From: Pyropia yezoensis
Taxonomy: Eukaryota > Rhodophyta > Bangiophyceae > Bangiales > Bangiaceae
Assembly (NCBI GenBank): GCA_009829735.1
Contig: CM020620.1
Span: 2,173,447-2,237,446 of the forward strand
Reading direction: 5' to 3'
DNA length: 64,000 bases
Position 1 is the stretch's first letter; every line of letters begins with the position of its first letter. The notes beneath the pieces are model-generated. The model searched no databases, was not told the origin of the DNA, and was given only the letters and a program-made list of their open reading frames with translations. This document shows, in pieces, positions 1 to 8,427 of the stretch. The translations under genes and the position numbers were made by a program.

Positions 1-1402
1 GCTCCGCCGCCGAGAATAGGTGTAGCTTAGAAGTCTTTTTCCTCTGGGTCAGCCGGTTCCTTGCACAGGAGACACAAGCCTCTAAATGTCTGTGGACGTC
101 ACTTGCCATGGTTTCCAAGTAGTAGTGTCGCCGCATCGAGGCATACATCCGGTTGATGCCGGGGTATCTGGACTGGGAAGACGAATTTTCCAGGCGGAGA
201 ATGTCAGCTCGTAGACTTCGGGGTACGTAGACTTGAGATGCCCAATCGAAGGGTGACACCCGTATCAGGAGTCCATCCGTGGACTCGGAGAAGCGACTAT
301 TCCGGTTCAGGTCCATCTGGTGGCTGTGCTCTAAGCAATGAGGATCCGTTATCTGTGCCGCCAGCATCCTGTGAAGAGTTACCGGTTGGTGAGCTTCAGG
401 GGTCTCATTTAAGGGAGCATGTCAGCCACGTCCGCCATGCGGGAGGATGAAACCGGGTATTTTCTCCGGGATAGGGCCTGTGTCGGCTGCAGGAGTCTCC
501 AACCGGGACATGGTGTCGGCGCAGTGGTGCTCCCCCCCTGCTCTGGTGCACACCTTTTACATGAATTCCGAGAGGCGTAGACGCAACCGGGCGATCCTTC
601 CTTGGCTGCTGTCTATGCTTAGCAGCCATCTTAAGCTGGCGTGGTCCGTCCGGATGAGGAACTCTTGTCCTTCCAGATAGGGGCGTAACATGAAGCAAGC
701 CCAGACGACAGCCAAGCATTCGCGCTCCGTTGTGGAATAGTTCTTCTCGTCTGGAGTCAGGACGCGACTGCAGTAGCCTTTCGGGAGGAAGTGCCCATCA
801 GGTTATTGCTGAAGTAAAGAGCACCCTACCTGGACGCCACAGGCGCGAGTCTCTAGAACAAACTGGCCCTCCCGCCTGGGTAGCGCCAGTACTGGAGTCG
901 TGGTCAGGCGCTTCTTGAGCTCCTCGAAGGCAGCTGTCTGCTTCTCATCGAACACCGGGAGTTGTGCGGGGAGCTTCTTGCTGGTGAGCTTGGTCAACAG
1001 CCTGGCAATAAGGGCACAGTTCCGTACAAACCGACGGTAGACGTTGCACATACCCAGAAACCTCTTGAGTTCCGTCTGGGTGTTAGGTTGCCGGGCTTGC
1101 CGAAGGGCATTGATATTCTTCTCGTCGACCCGAACCCCCCCCGGGCTCAGCACGTGCCCCAGGTACTCCACCTTCGTCTCAAACAGGTGGCACTCCTCGG
1201 CCTTCAGGGTAACTCCAGCCTTGGACAGGAGAGCCAGGACCTTTCGAAGGTGCTCTAAGTGTTCCGCCAGGGTCTTGGAGAAGACGGTGATATCGTCCAA
1301 GTAAGCCAGACATGTCCGCCATCTTAGTCCCGACAGAATGTGATGCGAATGGCTCTCTGGAAGGTAGCCGGAGCATTGGTGAGACCAAAAGGAAGACGTT
1401 TG
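1..1402 (-). pseudogene. Family C Ty3/gypsy pol fragment: RT end, RNase H, integrase zinc finger
   Basis: Read on the minus strand, this gives the reverse transcriptase tail (TFQRAI, then a DDITVFSKT block), the connection and RNase H domains (TERECLAVVWACF, IRTDH, DTMSRLETP) and, at 1-240, an integrase HHCC zinc finger (RRHYYLETM, then CVSCARNRL). It is broken by stops after LLQQ and after RLSEFM, by another stop further on, and by a frame change around 1330. The same stops occur in the plus-strand copy at 26247-27416, of which this is a reverse-complement copy: coordinates of matching bases sum to 27657. The fragment runs off the left edge, so it continues beyond the window. Similarity ends abruptly near 1402. 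The function is ancestral only; no intact protein can be made. Confidence 0.9.
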
Positions 1403-1840
1403 TCAAGTGGGGGCCAGGGATGCTACAGGAACAATCTGCTCACAGATTCTTCGCGCTTTTAGGGCGTACTCGCCCACGTGACTATCCGAGAAAGGGTCAT
1501 GCTAGGCCGTTGATAAGCCAATACGCATCTTCTTGCAACGCAGAAGAAGCTAATCCATTGAAGGGCTATGGAACCTCGGTTAGTCCGTTAACTACGACAT
1601 TTCGGGCCACCCAAGAACGCGAGTTACGGTCACACCGATTGTCATCGTACTATCAAATGCTTTGTTATTCGAGCATAAAGTTCACTGAAGTGGCAAGCAA
1701 GGTGTCACGAAATGTAATCTTGTGCTCCAAAAGCCAATACGTGGTGAAGCATCCCTGGCCTGGACTTGACGCCGACCCGGGATGGCGACCAGAGGGCACC
1801 AGGTGGCAGGACACGCCCGCCGTGAGGCGATGGTTGGCGG
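1403..1840. other. Unassigned spacer
   Basis: About 440 bases of moderate GC with no recognisable coding region, terminal repeat or structural RNA. It lies between the broken C pol copy and the direct repeats. The open frame that covers it has no family features and runs into the repeat. Confidence 0.5.
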
Positions 1841-2408
1841 CCGTGGCCCGTGCCCGGCACTGGGATGCGGTGGACTACGCTACCCACACGTGGGAGAGGA
1901 ATATCTGATGGGATTTTGCATATTTGTGAGGGACTTGATTTGAGAGAATTTGAGTGTGAGATTAGTGAGTGGGAATAGAATATGTAGTGATAGTGGCCCC
2001 CGACCTGACGAGGTTAGACTCGGGTCGGGGCCACTCGGGGGTATGGGGGGGGGCTACCTGGCCAACGAGCCGAGGCATCCCGACTCTTGCACCCGCGGCC
2101 CAGTCGGCAAAACATCCAGAGCGGCCGGCGCAGGAGGACCTCCGAGCTGCGGCCACGCCGGCAGCGGTGTCGCCGTGGCCCGTGCCCGGCACTGGGATGC
2201 GGTGGACTACGCTACCCACACGTGAGAGAGGGATATCTGATGGGATTTTGCATATTTGTGAGGGACTTGATTTGAGAGAATTTGAGTGTAAGATTAGTGA
2301 GTGGGAATAGAATATGTAGTGATAGTGGCCCCCGACCGGACGAGGTTAGACTCGGGTCGGGGCCACTCGGGGGTATGGGGGGGGGCTACCTGGCCAACGA
2401 GCCGAGGC
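1841..2408. repeat. Pair of 236-bp direct repeats (1841-2076 and 2173-2408), period 332
   Basis: Two near-identical 236-bp copies are separated by 96 bp of unrelated sequence. Each copy carries an AT-rich block (ATATCTGATGGGATTTTGC onward), an imperfect GC-rich inverted repeat (GGCCCCCGACC against GGGTCGGGGCC), and a G8 run. The units differ at a handful of bases. They do not match the A, B or C terminal repeats in the window. They could be LTRs of a very short element, a solo satellite dimer, or part of the family C 5' LTR. The sequence does not decide between these. Confidence 0.85.
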
Positions 2409-2650
2409 TCCCCCAGATGCACGTTAAGAGGGACAGCGAGGCGCCCTTGGCCCGCGCCCTCAGGGAAAAAGACAACTGCGCGTTTGCTTTCCTCTTCCCC
2501 GTGTGCACTACCGTGCGTATCTGTTCGCTCTGCGAGCAGGCACGTGAGGCAACAGGCATACCACTCTCGTAGTTCCCCTTTCTGTGTTACCTGTCCCTTT
2601 CCCCCGAGGGATACTGACACATGTCTGAGAGGATCGAGTTTTAGACCACA
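2409..2650 (+). repeat. Probable 3' end of the family C 5' LTR
   Basis: The sequence ending GACCACA at 2650 sits four bases before a primer binding site that also follows the A and B LTRs, so this must be the end of the 5' LTR of element C. The LTR start cannot be fixed because no second copy was found near 44.8 kb. The end CCACA resembles the GCCACA and GCTACA ends of the B and A LTRs. Confidence 0.5.
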
Positions 2651-2654
2651 TATT

Positions 2655-2673
2655 TGGTGGAGCAGCAGGGGAT
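2655..2673 (+). other. Primer binding site of element C
   Basis: TGGTGGAGCAGCAGGGGA is complementary to a tRNA 3' end whose acceptor strand would end CTGCTCC-A-CCA. The same 18 bases follow the 5' LTRs of A1, A2 and B. The cognate tRNA was not identified. Confidence 0.8.
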
Positions 2674-2859
2674 TGGAGTGCTTGAGAAGAGGCCTTTGGG
2701 AGCAGCGGTTGGGTTGTTCCTGTTCTATCCTCTTCTTTGGTTTGGGAACTATTTGCACCCGCTCACGGGAATCCCGTTCCTGGCTCTCCAACCCCTTTCT
2801 TGAGGTCTGATGATCTTTGGATACGGAGGCAACTGGACTGTGGAAGTCAAGAGACCAAC

Positions 2860-4619
2860 ATGGCTACCTCCCTGGCACGACGGTGCCCGACGGGGTAGAC
2901 CCCGCGTCCCTTGACGCATCCCTGGTCACCGCGGGGGATGGTGCCCAACCCGGCGTTGTCCCTACGGGCGAAGCAGACCTGGGCGCGACACCCGGTAGCG
3001 GGCTGGAGTCTACAGGCGGCCAAGTACCTCCTGCTTCGGTTCCTCCGGCTGTCCCTCCTGTAGGAGCCACCCCGGGGTCAACGGCCCTTGCGTCCGCTCG
3101 CAGCAGACGTCTCCCTCCTTCCGTGTCTACCCCTGAACTTCCAGGGATACCCCCTGGTCTGCTTACTCCTGGACCTACACATGGCAGCTGGATGTATATA
3201 CCGCTTCCTGTGGGCGTTAGCAGTGCCAGAGGCACCGCTGTGACTGGTTCTACGAGTACCCCTGAGACCTCGACTCCTGGGGCCGGTTAAGCTTTTCCTC
3301 CCCTGGCGTCCTATGGGGAGGGAAGCTCCAAGACCTGTAACCGGAGCAGCCGGAGGCGGCGGTGTCGTCGTCGTCACTCTAGCACCAGCGAAACCAGTTC
3401 CTCCAGCTCTGAGGAAGGATACGATTTAGGCGCGACCCCTGGTCACACCCGGCGCAGGCTGGTCGAGTTTGACTTCCCTGCCGACCAAGTGAAAGATGCC
3501 AACCTAAACAAGGTCACGTACTGGGGCAACTACCGGCTGGAGAACCAGGACCAAGGTTACACCCGGAAGATGGCCAAGAAGATGGCATCCCTGAACCGGC
3601 GTATGCAGCCGAGTTTCGGGGGACATCCCAAGTTTCCTGGGAAGAAGCCGGCGCTTATTTTTGCCTTCCTGCGCCGGTTTGTCAATGCATGCAACGATAA
3701 CGATGTGTACGAGGGCAAGGCACTCTTCCTTCTGGTCAACTACATGACCGGAGAAGCGGAACAGCGGCTCGTGCAAGTTCGTCCGGAATCAACCGGACAC
3801 ATCGTCGGGCGTACCGTTGGGAGCTATCCGGAAGCGGTCAACTGGCTCCTGACCAACTACGCGGACGCAGACTCCCTTCGCAAGGCAGTGGTCAAGTTGA
3901 ACCGGGCTATCATGGAACGACAAGAGACTCCAGAGGCCTTCGCCCGCCGTGTCCGGGAGATGAGCGAGGCTTGTGTCAACGTTTACCCGGAGGACAGACT
4001 CAAGATGATCTTCTCGGAGGGGCTTCCTGAATATCTTCAAGTGGATGCTGATAACTACAACCAGGAACACCAAGAGCATACCTTCCAGCAGCTGATGGCT
4101 GACACCCAGGGAACGTACCGGCAGGCCAAGGCACTCCAGGCCCCCATGGTATCGACTCCCACGCCGGTTTCGCGAGTTCGTCGCGGGCCCGACAAGTATA
4201 AGGGAGGTGATAGCCCTGCACCGGTACTCGCAGTTAGCGAGACCTCACCCATGGTGTCAGGAGACAAGTGGGGCGGCTTTGGCTTTAAGGAGCAACCTTC
4301 CTTGGTCGCCCCCAAACAGGTCAAAAGTCAGCGGCTCCGGTCTTGTTGGCTGTGCCAGAAGGAGGACCACGTGTCCTAGCAGTGACCGACCATCCCCAAG
4401 GACCTCCAGGTGAATCTCGAGGGTCAAGGACTGGTGTTTGCGAAGGCAGTCAACCGGGCTGACCGGCGAGCACCCTCCAGCATGGACGAGGCACAGGTAC
4501 CCGCAATCCGGGTGGCAACTTTGCAGAGGATCACGGAGCCTCTGGCCAAGGAAACTCCTACGGACTTTGACCTGGAGACCGAGACCTCCAAGGAATCCTC
4601 GGGTTCGGGAAACGAGTAG
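2860..4619 (+). pseudogene. Family C gag, degenerate
   Basis: The ATG at 2860 opens MATS, like the MAT start of family A gag, but a frame change follows within about 40 bases. From there one frame runs to 4619, broken by TAA at 3288 and by TAG and TGA near 4377-4385. It reads as a Pro/Gly/Thr-rich N-terminal region, a Ser/Arg-rich patch, then a retrotransposon capsid region (FLRRFVNACNDNDV, EAVNWLL, FARRVREMSEAC, MIFSEGLP) that aligns by eye with the B gag (FLRRFTKACDDN, LVNWLL, FAERVRKLNNLC, RFVEGL). A zinc knuckle starts at CWLC and is cut by a stop. The gag ends NE-stop, as in B. Element A1 inserted a few bases after the stop, separating this gag from its pol. Confidence 0.85.
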
Positions 4620-4626
4620 TGCAGGC

Positions 4627-4989
4627 TGTAGCACAATAGGAATCCGTCGCACGTCCACTCTCAGGGAACACTCACCAAGGGGGATCGGCACCAACGTCAC
4701 CGGGAGGCCAAGGTTGTTGTCCTTGGAGCACAAGCCACGGGACCAAGATGGGAGCCCAAATGGGAGGGGTTTGTTGTTCTACCTTGGCCGGCGGTGGATT
4801 CGCCGCCGGCCCCCACGTTATAAACCCTCGGAGACACTACTAACTACCCTCCACCCCAAGATGCAAGTCCCTCTGGTAATACGTAACTTATAGATACCGT
4901 GACCAGTACGAACTATCAAATTGAAAGTTAAGGGTTAGAAGTAGCCCCCCTCATATTAGGGTTACAATACGGCCAACCATATTGCTACA
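4627..4989 (-). repeat. 3' LTR of A1 (363 bp)
   Basis: Begins TGTAGCAATATGG and ends TTGTGCTACA on the minus strand, with 7-bp inverted ends TGTAGCA/TGCTACA. It contains the family's internal palindrome GGCCGGCGG/CCGCCGGCC and the promoter-like TCTATAAG. It is paired with 24397-24760. Confidence 0.95.
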
Positions 4990-5003
4990 TATCCCCCCCT
5001 TAG
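4990..5003 (-). other. Polypurine tract of A1
   Basis: On the minus strand CTAAGGGGGGGATA directly precedes the TG of the 3' LTR. The same tract precedes the A2 3' LTR, and a slightly changed one that of A'. Confidence 0.85.
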
Positions 5004-5579
5004 ATTCGGCCCGTCCTCGGGTCGAGTTGCATTCGGGTTACCGAATGTAAGTGGGTCGCGTGACCGTTTACCAGTCGGGTGGGGCTTTGCGCCCCGTCGC
5101 GACAGACACCCCTTTTCGAGGTTGTCTGAGGGGGGTGCCCCCCTTTGTGTGGTACACACACGATCCGTTTTCCGGACCGTTAAATTCGCGATGCGGGTTC
5201 TGTTCACGACCCCCCTTTCCGAGGGGTGGTGCAAGCGGATCCGCCACCAGGTGTCTGGTGGTAGGGGAGCCCCTCTCGTGTTACCGAGTGAATGGGGGCG
5301 GCCGCTCCCGCTTTTCGCGGGGGCGGTTTCGGGGTGAACCCCTCTTGGTTGCCCCGTACGGGGGTGTGGCCCCGGCCCGCCCAGGTGCCTGGGTGGAGCC
5401 CGTTCGTAGCCTCGTGGGGCGCGGGTCGACCCGCGCGCCTGCGGCGCTTCTCGTGGCCGTTGTGGTCATAAGCGCGGGCGCCCGCGCTTCCCTGGCTCGT
5501 CCGCGCGAGCGTTCCTTGTACCGGGTCGAGCCGGCCTCGGCTTTTCTGCAAGGGGCGCCCCTGCCACCCCGGTTGCACC
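5004..5579 (+). other. Leader of the A1 antisense ORF
   Basis: This 576-bp stretch lies between the polypurine tract and the antisense ORF. It is conserved in A2 and A' at the DNA level. Several G5 and C5 runs occur near 5107-5350. A frame from 5051 is open but starts with GTG and is not kept in A', so it is not annotated as a gene. The TATA-like element at 5466-5472 lies inside. Confidence 0.6.
5466..5472 (+). promoter_or_regulatory. TATA-like element of the A1 antisense ORF
   Basis: TCATAAG followed by a GC palindrome (GCGCGGGCGCCCGCGC), 108 bp before the ATG. In A2 and A' the same place has TTATAAG at 107 bp, so A1 carries a T-to-C change. The conserved spacing supports a core promoter; no transcript data were available. 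Confidence 0.45.
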
Positions 5580-7949
5580 ATGTCGGACCCCCAGGTACCC
5601 GGGGGCGAGGACGACCTCCTGCCTGAAAAGGGGGAAGAGGTGATGGTGGACGACGTTCCCGTCTCCGCCACCGCCGCCGAGTGCTTCCTAGCGAGCTCGT
5701 CGGAGGACGAGGACGACCGGGTGACCGTTCGTGTGGCCCCGGACGGCGCGCCGGGCGGGTTGTCGTCTGTGTGTAGCGGCACGACGGCTCCGTCGGGTGG
5801 CGGACAACCGCGTGCAGCGGTGGCTTCTACCGCTTCTCCTCCGGCGGCCCGGATGGCTTCTGTCGCCGGTACCGCCGTGGCTCTACCTCAAGACGGTGTC
5901 GCCGGCGTGGCGGATGGTGGTGTTGGCACCCCGTCCAGTCCGGCGGGTCAAGACGGCGCGGGTGCCCGCCCGGTTGGTGCGTCCGCTGCGGCGGGTAGCG
6001 GGTCTACCCGTGGTGCCCCCGTGGTACCCACGTCGGGTCCGGGTGGCGGCGATGCTCTGCCCGCGGTGCCGCGGGCGTCTGGTGGTCAAGGTGGGTCTAC
6101 ACCGATGGCTGTGGACTCCGGTAGTTACTCCGGGCGGGCGCCCGTCCTTCTTCTTTCTCCTCGGCCGCGTGCGACTCCGGCGCCTGCCCCTTTTCCGGTG
6201 GGGCATCCCCCGGCGCCCCCGATTCTTCCCGGTCCTGCCCGGGTTGCCCCGTTGGGTGGCGGCGTCGCCGTGGCGGCGGGTCAACCCGCCATGTCGATGT
6301 TCGACTTGGTGGCTCGGGTTCGAGGCCTGACTGTGCAAGAGTCAATGGAGTCCGATGGGCGGATGCGGGTGGACTTCCACCTGCCCCATCCCCGAGGAGA
6401 GTCCTCCCGGCGCGTCAAGGTGGACCCCAGTTGGGAGCGGGAGTTGGTGCGGCTGGTCAACCAGCCGAACGCGGTGCGAGTGGAACACCATTGGATCCTG
6501 AGTCAGCCGGACGACCGGCATGCGCTCCTCTGGCGTACTCGGGTGGGACGGGGTGAGGTCTACCTCGACCCCAACTTCGGGGTATGCGACCTGATTGCTC
6601 CCGCGTTGCCGCGGGAGATTAACTACCCGGCTAGTGCTCGGGGGATTGCGGCGGCGGCGGAGCCGGTTGCGTTTGGGGAGACGGTGGGCAGTACCGGTCG
6701 GTATCCCGACTTCGATTATTACCCGGGGGTATCCCCGTATCTGTCGTTGACGGCTCCCTACCCGCCTATGGCGGGGTTGAAGTCGGCGTCGAGCTGGCGA
6801 CGTAACCATGGTGTCATGGCGGATGCGTTCCGCACGGATATAACGTGTGCGTTGCAGACCGGCAACGGTCGTGCGCCGGTATACACTCCCGTGCGCCCGC
6901 CGCTATGGCAGGAGGGGTGGGAACCTGCCCCTGCTTTCCGATTTGACACCGGCTCCTGTCTCCGATACTTCGGGAGTGTGTTGGCCTCCCGGCCGGTCCA
7001 CCCGTTGCAGGGTACCTTCACCCTTGAGGTTACCCTCGGGCAGGCTTCCTCCTTCTTGCTGTCCGTCCGCCGGCAGGGGCGCCTGTTTCATCTTCCGACG
7101 GGTGTCCTTCGGCACATCGCGCAGTTGGGCGTGGACCTGATAGCTGCCAAGACCGGGTTGGCCCGGGAGTTCGAGGCCCTGCTGGCTGTTCACGATGCCG
7201 TGAACTGGGCTGGGGTGTTGGCCCTTCCCCCGTACCGGGACCCGCAGGCTGGAGCTACCCCCTTGCCTCGTCACTCGTTGCGTGTCCGGCGTACTCAGCC
7301 GGGTGAGCCCAGTTGCCATGGGTGGGCGTCCACCGAGGCTGTTGCTGACCTGGGTATTCCCATGGTTATCCATGACCCTCTTCAGGTCCTTGCCCCGTGG
7401 TTCGGTAACCCGATACCGGCGGCGGTTGGCCGTCGTCCCCGAGAGTGGGGCTCTGCGGGTGGAGAGCGTGAGGTGTCCCGTCGTCGGGCGGAGTCCCGCC
7501 GGGGTTACGGTGGAGCCCCTTCGGTAGGGTCCTACCGAGCCTCGTATCAGGTGCCACCGGCTCCGGTGGTAGCCGTGTCGGCTCCTGTGGCTCCTCTGGC
7601 TGCGCCAGTGTCACCTCCCGCCCCTGTCCTACATGACGGGGGTCCCCGTCTCTGGTATGAGGGCGTTGACGCCCTTGTTGCCCGCGCAATGCGGGAGGGT
7701 CTCTCTGTTAGCTGGGGGGATATCCCCCCAGGTGCTGCGCTGGTTGGGTCAGCGCGTTGCTTCGGTGGTGTGCATGACCGCCTCCAGAAAGCTCTGGAGG
7801 ACGTGGAGGCTGGCCGCAGCACCCTCGTCCAGCTATGCACCGAGGTAACTCGGGTGATTGACCGTCGTGAGATTGCCGACCGGTGGAGCACGGAGGTATA
7901 CGCGCTTACGCGTGAGTGGCCTCCCTCGGGCAGTGGGTCTACCCACTGA
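5580..7949 (+). CDS. Antisense third ORF of family A (789 aa), intact copy
   Basis: This protein is encoded on the strand opposite to gag-pol, between pol and the 3' LTR. It starts MSDPQVPGG in A1, A2 and A'. Order: acidic Ser/Glu/Asp patch (about residues 40-50), long Ala/Pro/Gly/Ser linker (60-235), a conserved globular region (about 238-600) containing GRMRVDFHLPHPRG, HHWILSQPDDRH, YFGSVLAS (about 463) and RRQGRLFHLP (about 496-505), a Pro/Ala/Val linker, and a helical C-terminal segment from about 690 (GGPRLWYEGVDAL onward). The FGSV and R-G-LFHLP block matches the antisense ORF of element B. There is no zinc finger, signal peptide, clear membrane segment or polymerase motif, so an env or capsid role is not supported. 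I do not recognise the family. The same 2370-bp length is kept in A2. A nucleic-acid, regulatory or silencing-related role is speculation. Confidence 0.85.
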   Translation: MSDPQVPGGEDDLLPEKGEEVMVDDVPVSATAAECFLASSSEDEDDRVTVRVAPDGAPGGLSSVCSGTTAPSGGGQPRAAVASTASPPAARMASVAGTAVALPQDGVAGVADGGVGTPSSPAGQDGAGARPVGASAAAGSGSTRGAPVVPTSGPGGGDALPAVPRASGGQGGSTPMAVDSGSYSGRAPVLLLSPRPRATPAPAPFPVGHPPAPPILPGPARVAPLGGGVAVAAGQPAMSMFDLVARVRGLTVQESMESDGRMRVDFHLPHPRGESSRRVKVDPSWERELVRLVNQPNAVRVEHHWILSQPDDRHALLWRTRVGRGEVYLDPNFGVCDLIAPALPREINYPASARGIAAAAEPVAFGETVGSTGRYPDFDYYPGVSPYLSLTAPYPPMAGLKSASSWRRNHGVMADAFRTDITCALQTGNGRAPVYTPVRPPLWQEGWEPAPAFRFDTGSCLRYFGSVLASRPVHPLQGTFTLEVTLGQASSFLLSVRRQGRLFHLPTGVLRHIAQLGVDLIAAKTGLAREFEALLAVHDAVNWAGVLALPPYRDPQAGATPLPRHSLRVRRTQPGEPSCHGWASTEAVADLGIPMVIHDPLQVLAPWFGNPIPAAVGRRPREWGSAGGEREVSRRRAESRRGYGGAPSVGSYRASYQVPPAPVVAVSAPVAPLAAPVSPPAPVLHDGGPRLWYEGVDALVARAMREGLSVSWGDIPPGAALVGSARCFGGVHDRLQKALEDVEAGRSTLVQLCTEVTRVIDRREIADRWSTEVYALTREWPPSGSGSTH

Positions 7950-8427
7950 GGAGTGTTATTGTTTGTACGGGAGAGGGACCCGGTGGGCCTTATGGTAGCC
8001 GGGTAGTAGTGAGTGTAAACTCATCCCCTACGGGGGCATTGCTTGCCTCTGTTTGCTGCCCTGGGGAGTACCCCTTCTGGCTCAGTGGTGCCTTGCCTCC
8101 CGTCCAACTTCTTCCCGTTGGTCCATGCTTGGGGAGGTCATCCTCCCTCACTTTGTGTCTTGGCTTGGGGAGGTCATCCTCCCGTGTAAGCCCCCTAGTT
8201 ACTTCGATATTATCGGAGTTAGCCTTTACCTTTAAGTTAACTTATTAAGGCTCAGGTTTTACTTAGTTACCTAAGCTTGACTCAACTTAGATGCCTAAGC
8301 TTGGTTCGACTTAGAAACCTAAGTCTGATTTGACTTAGAAACCTAAGTCTGCCGTAGCCATGTCACACCCTACTTAGTAGGTATAAGCCTCACCCCCCAA
8401 CAGCCGAAGTCGGTGTCGGTTGGGTTG
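7950..8427. other. Convergent spacer between antisense ORF and pol of A1
   Basis: About 480 bp, AT-richer than the ORFs on each side. It holds a GGGGAGGTCATCCTCCC duplicate near 8131-8184 and four tandem palindromic units at 8261-8356. Both convergent transcripts would have to end in or cross this spacer. Confidence 0.7.
8261..8356. repeat. Four tandem 24-bp palindromic units (A1)
   Basis: Units begin at 8261, 8285, 8309 and 8333. Each contains ACTTAG, three or four bases, then CCTAAG, so each can fold back on itself on either strand. The array recurs at 35041-35130 in A2, and a decayed trace lies just after 27417 in A'. The position between convergent ORFs suggests a two-way 3'-end or termination signal. 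Confidence 0.75.

Noticed and set aside
2301..2810. Plus- and minus-strand frames of about 165-170 codons over the C LTR end
   Set aside because: They run through the direct repeats, the LTR end and the primer binding site, and resemble no protein.
5051..5626. Small ORF ahead of the antisense ORF in A1, similar to one in A2 (37980-38336)
   Set aside because: It starts with GTG, overlaps the antisense ORF in another frame, and the frame is not kept in A'. DNA-level conservation of the leader explains the similarity.
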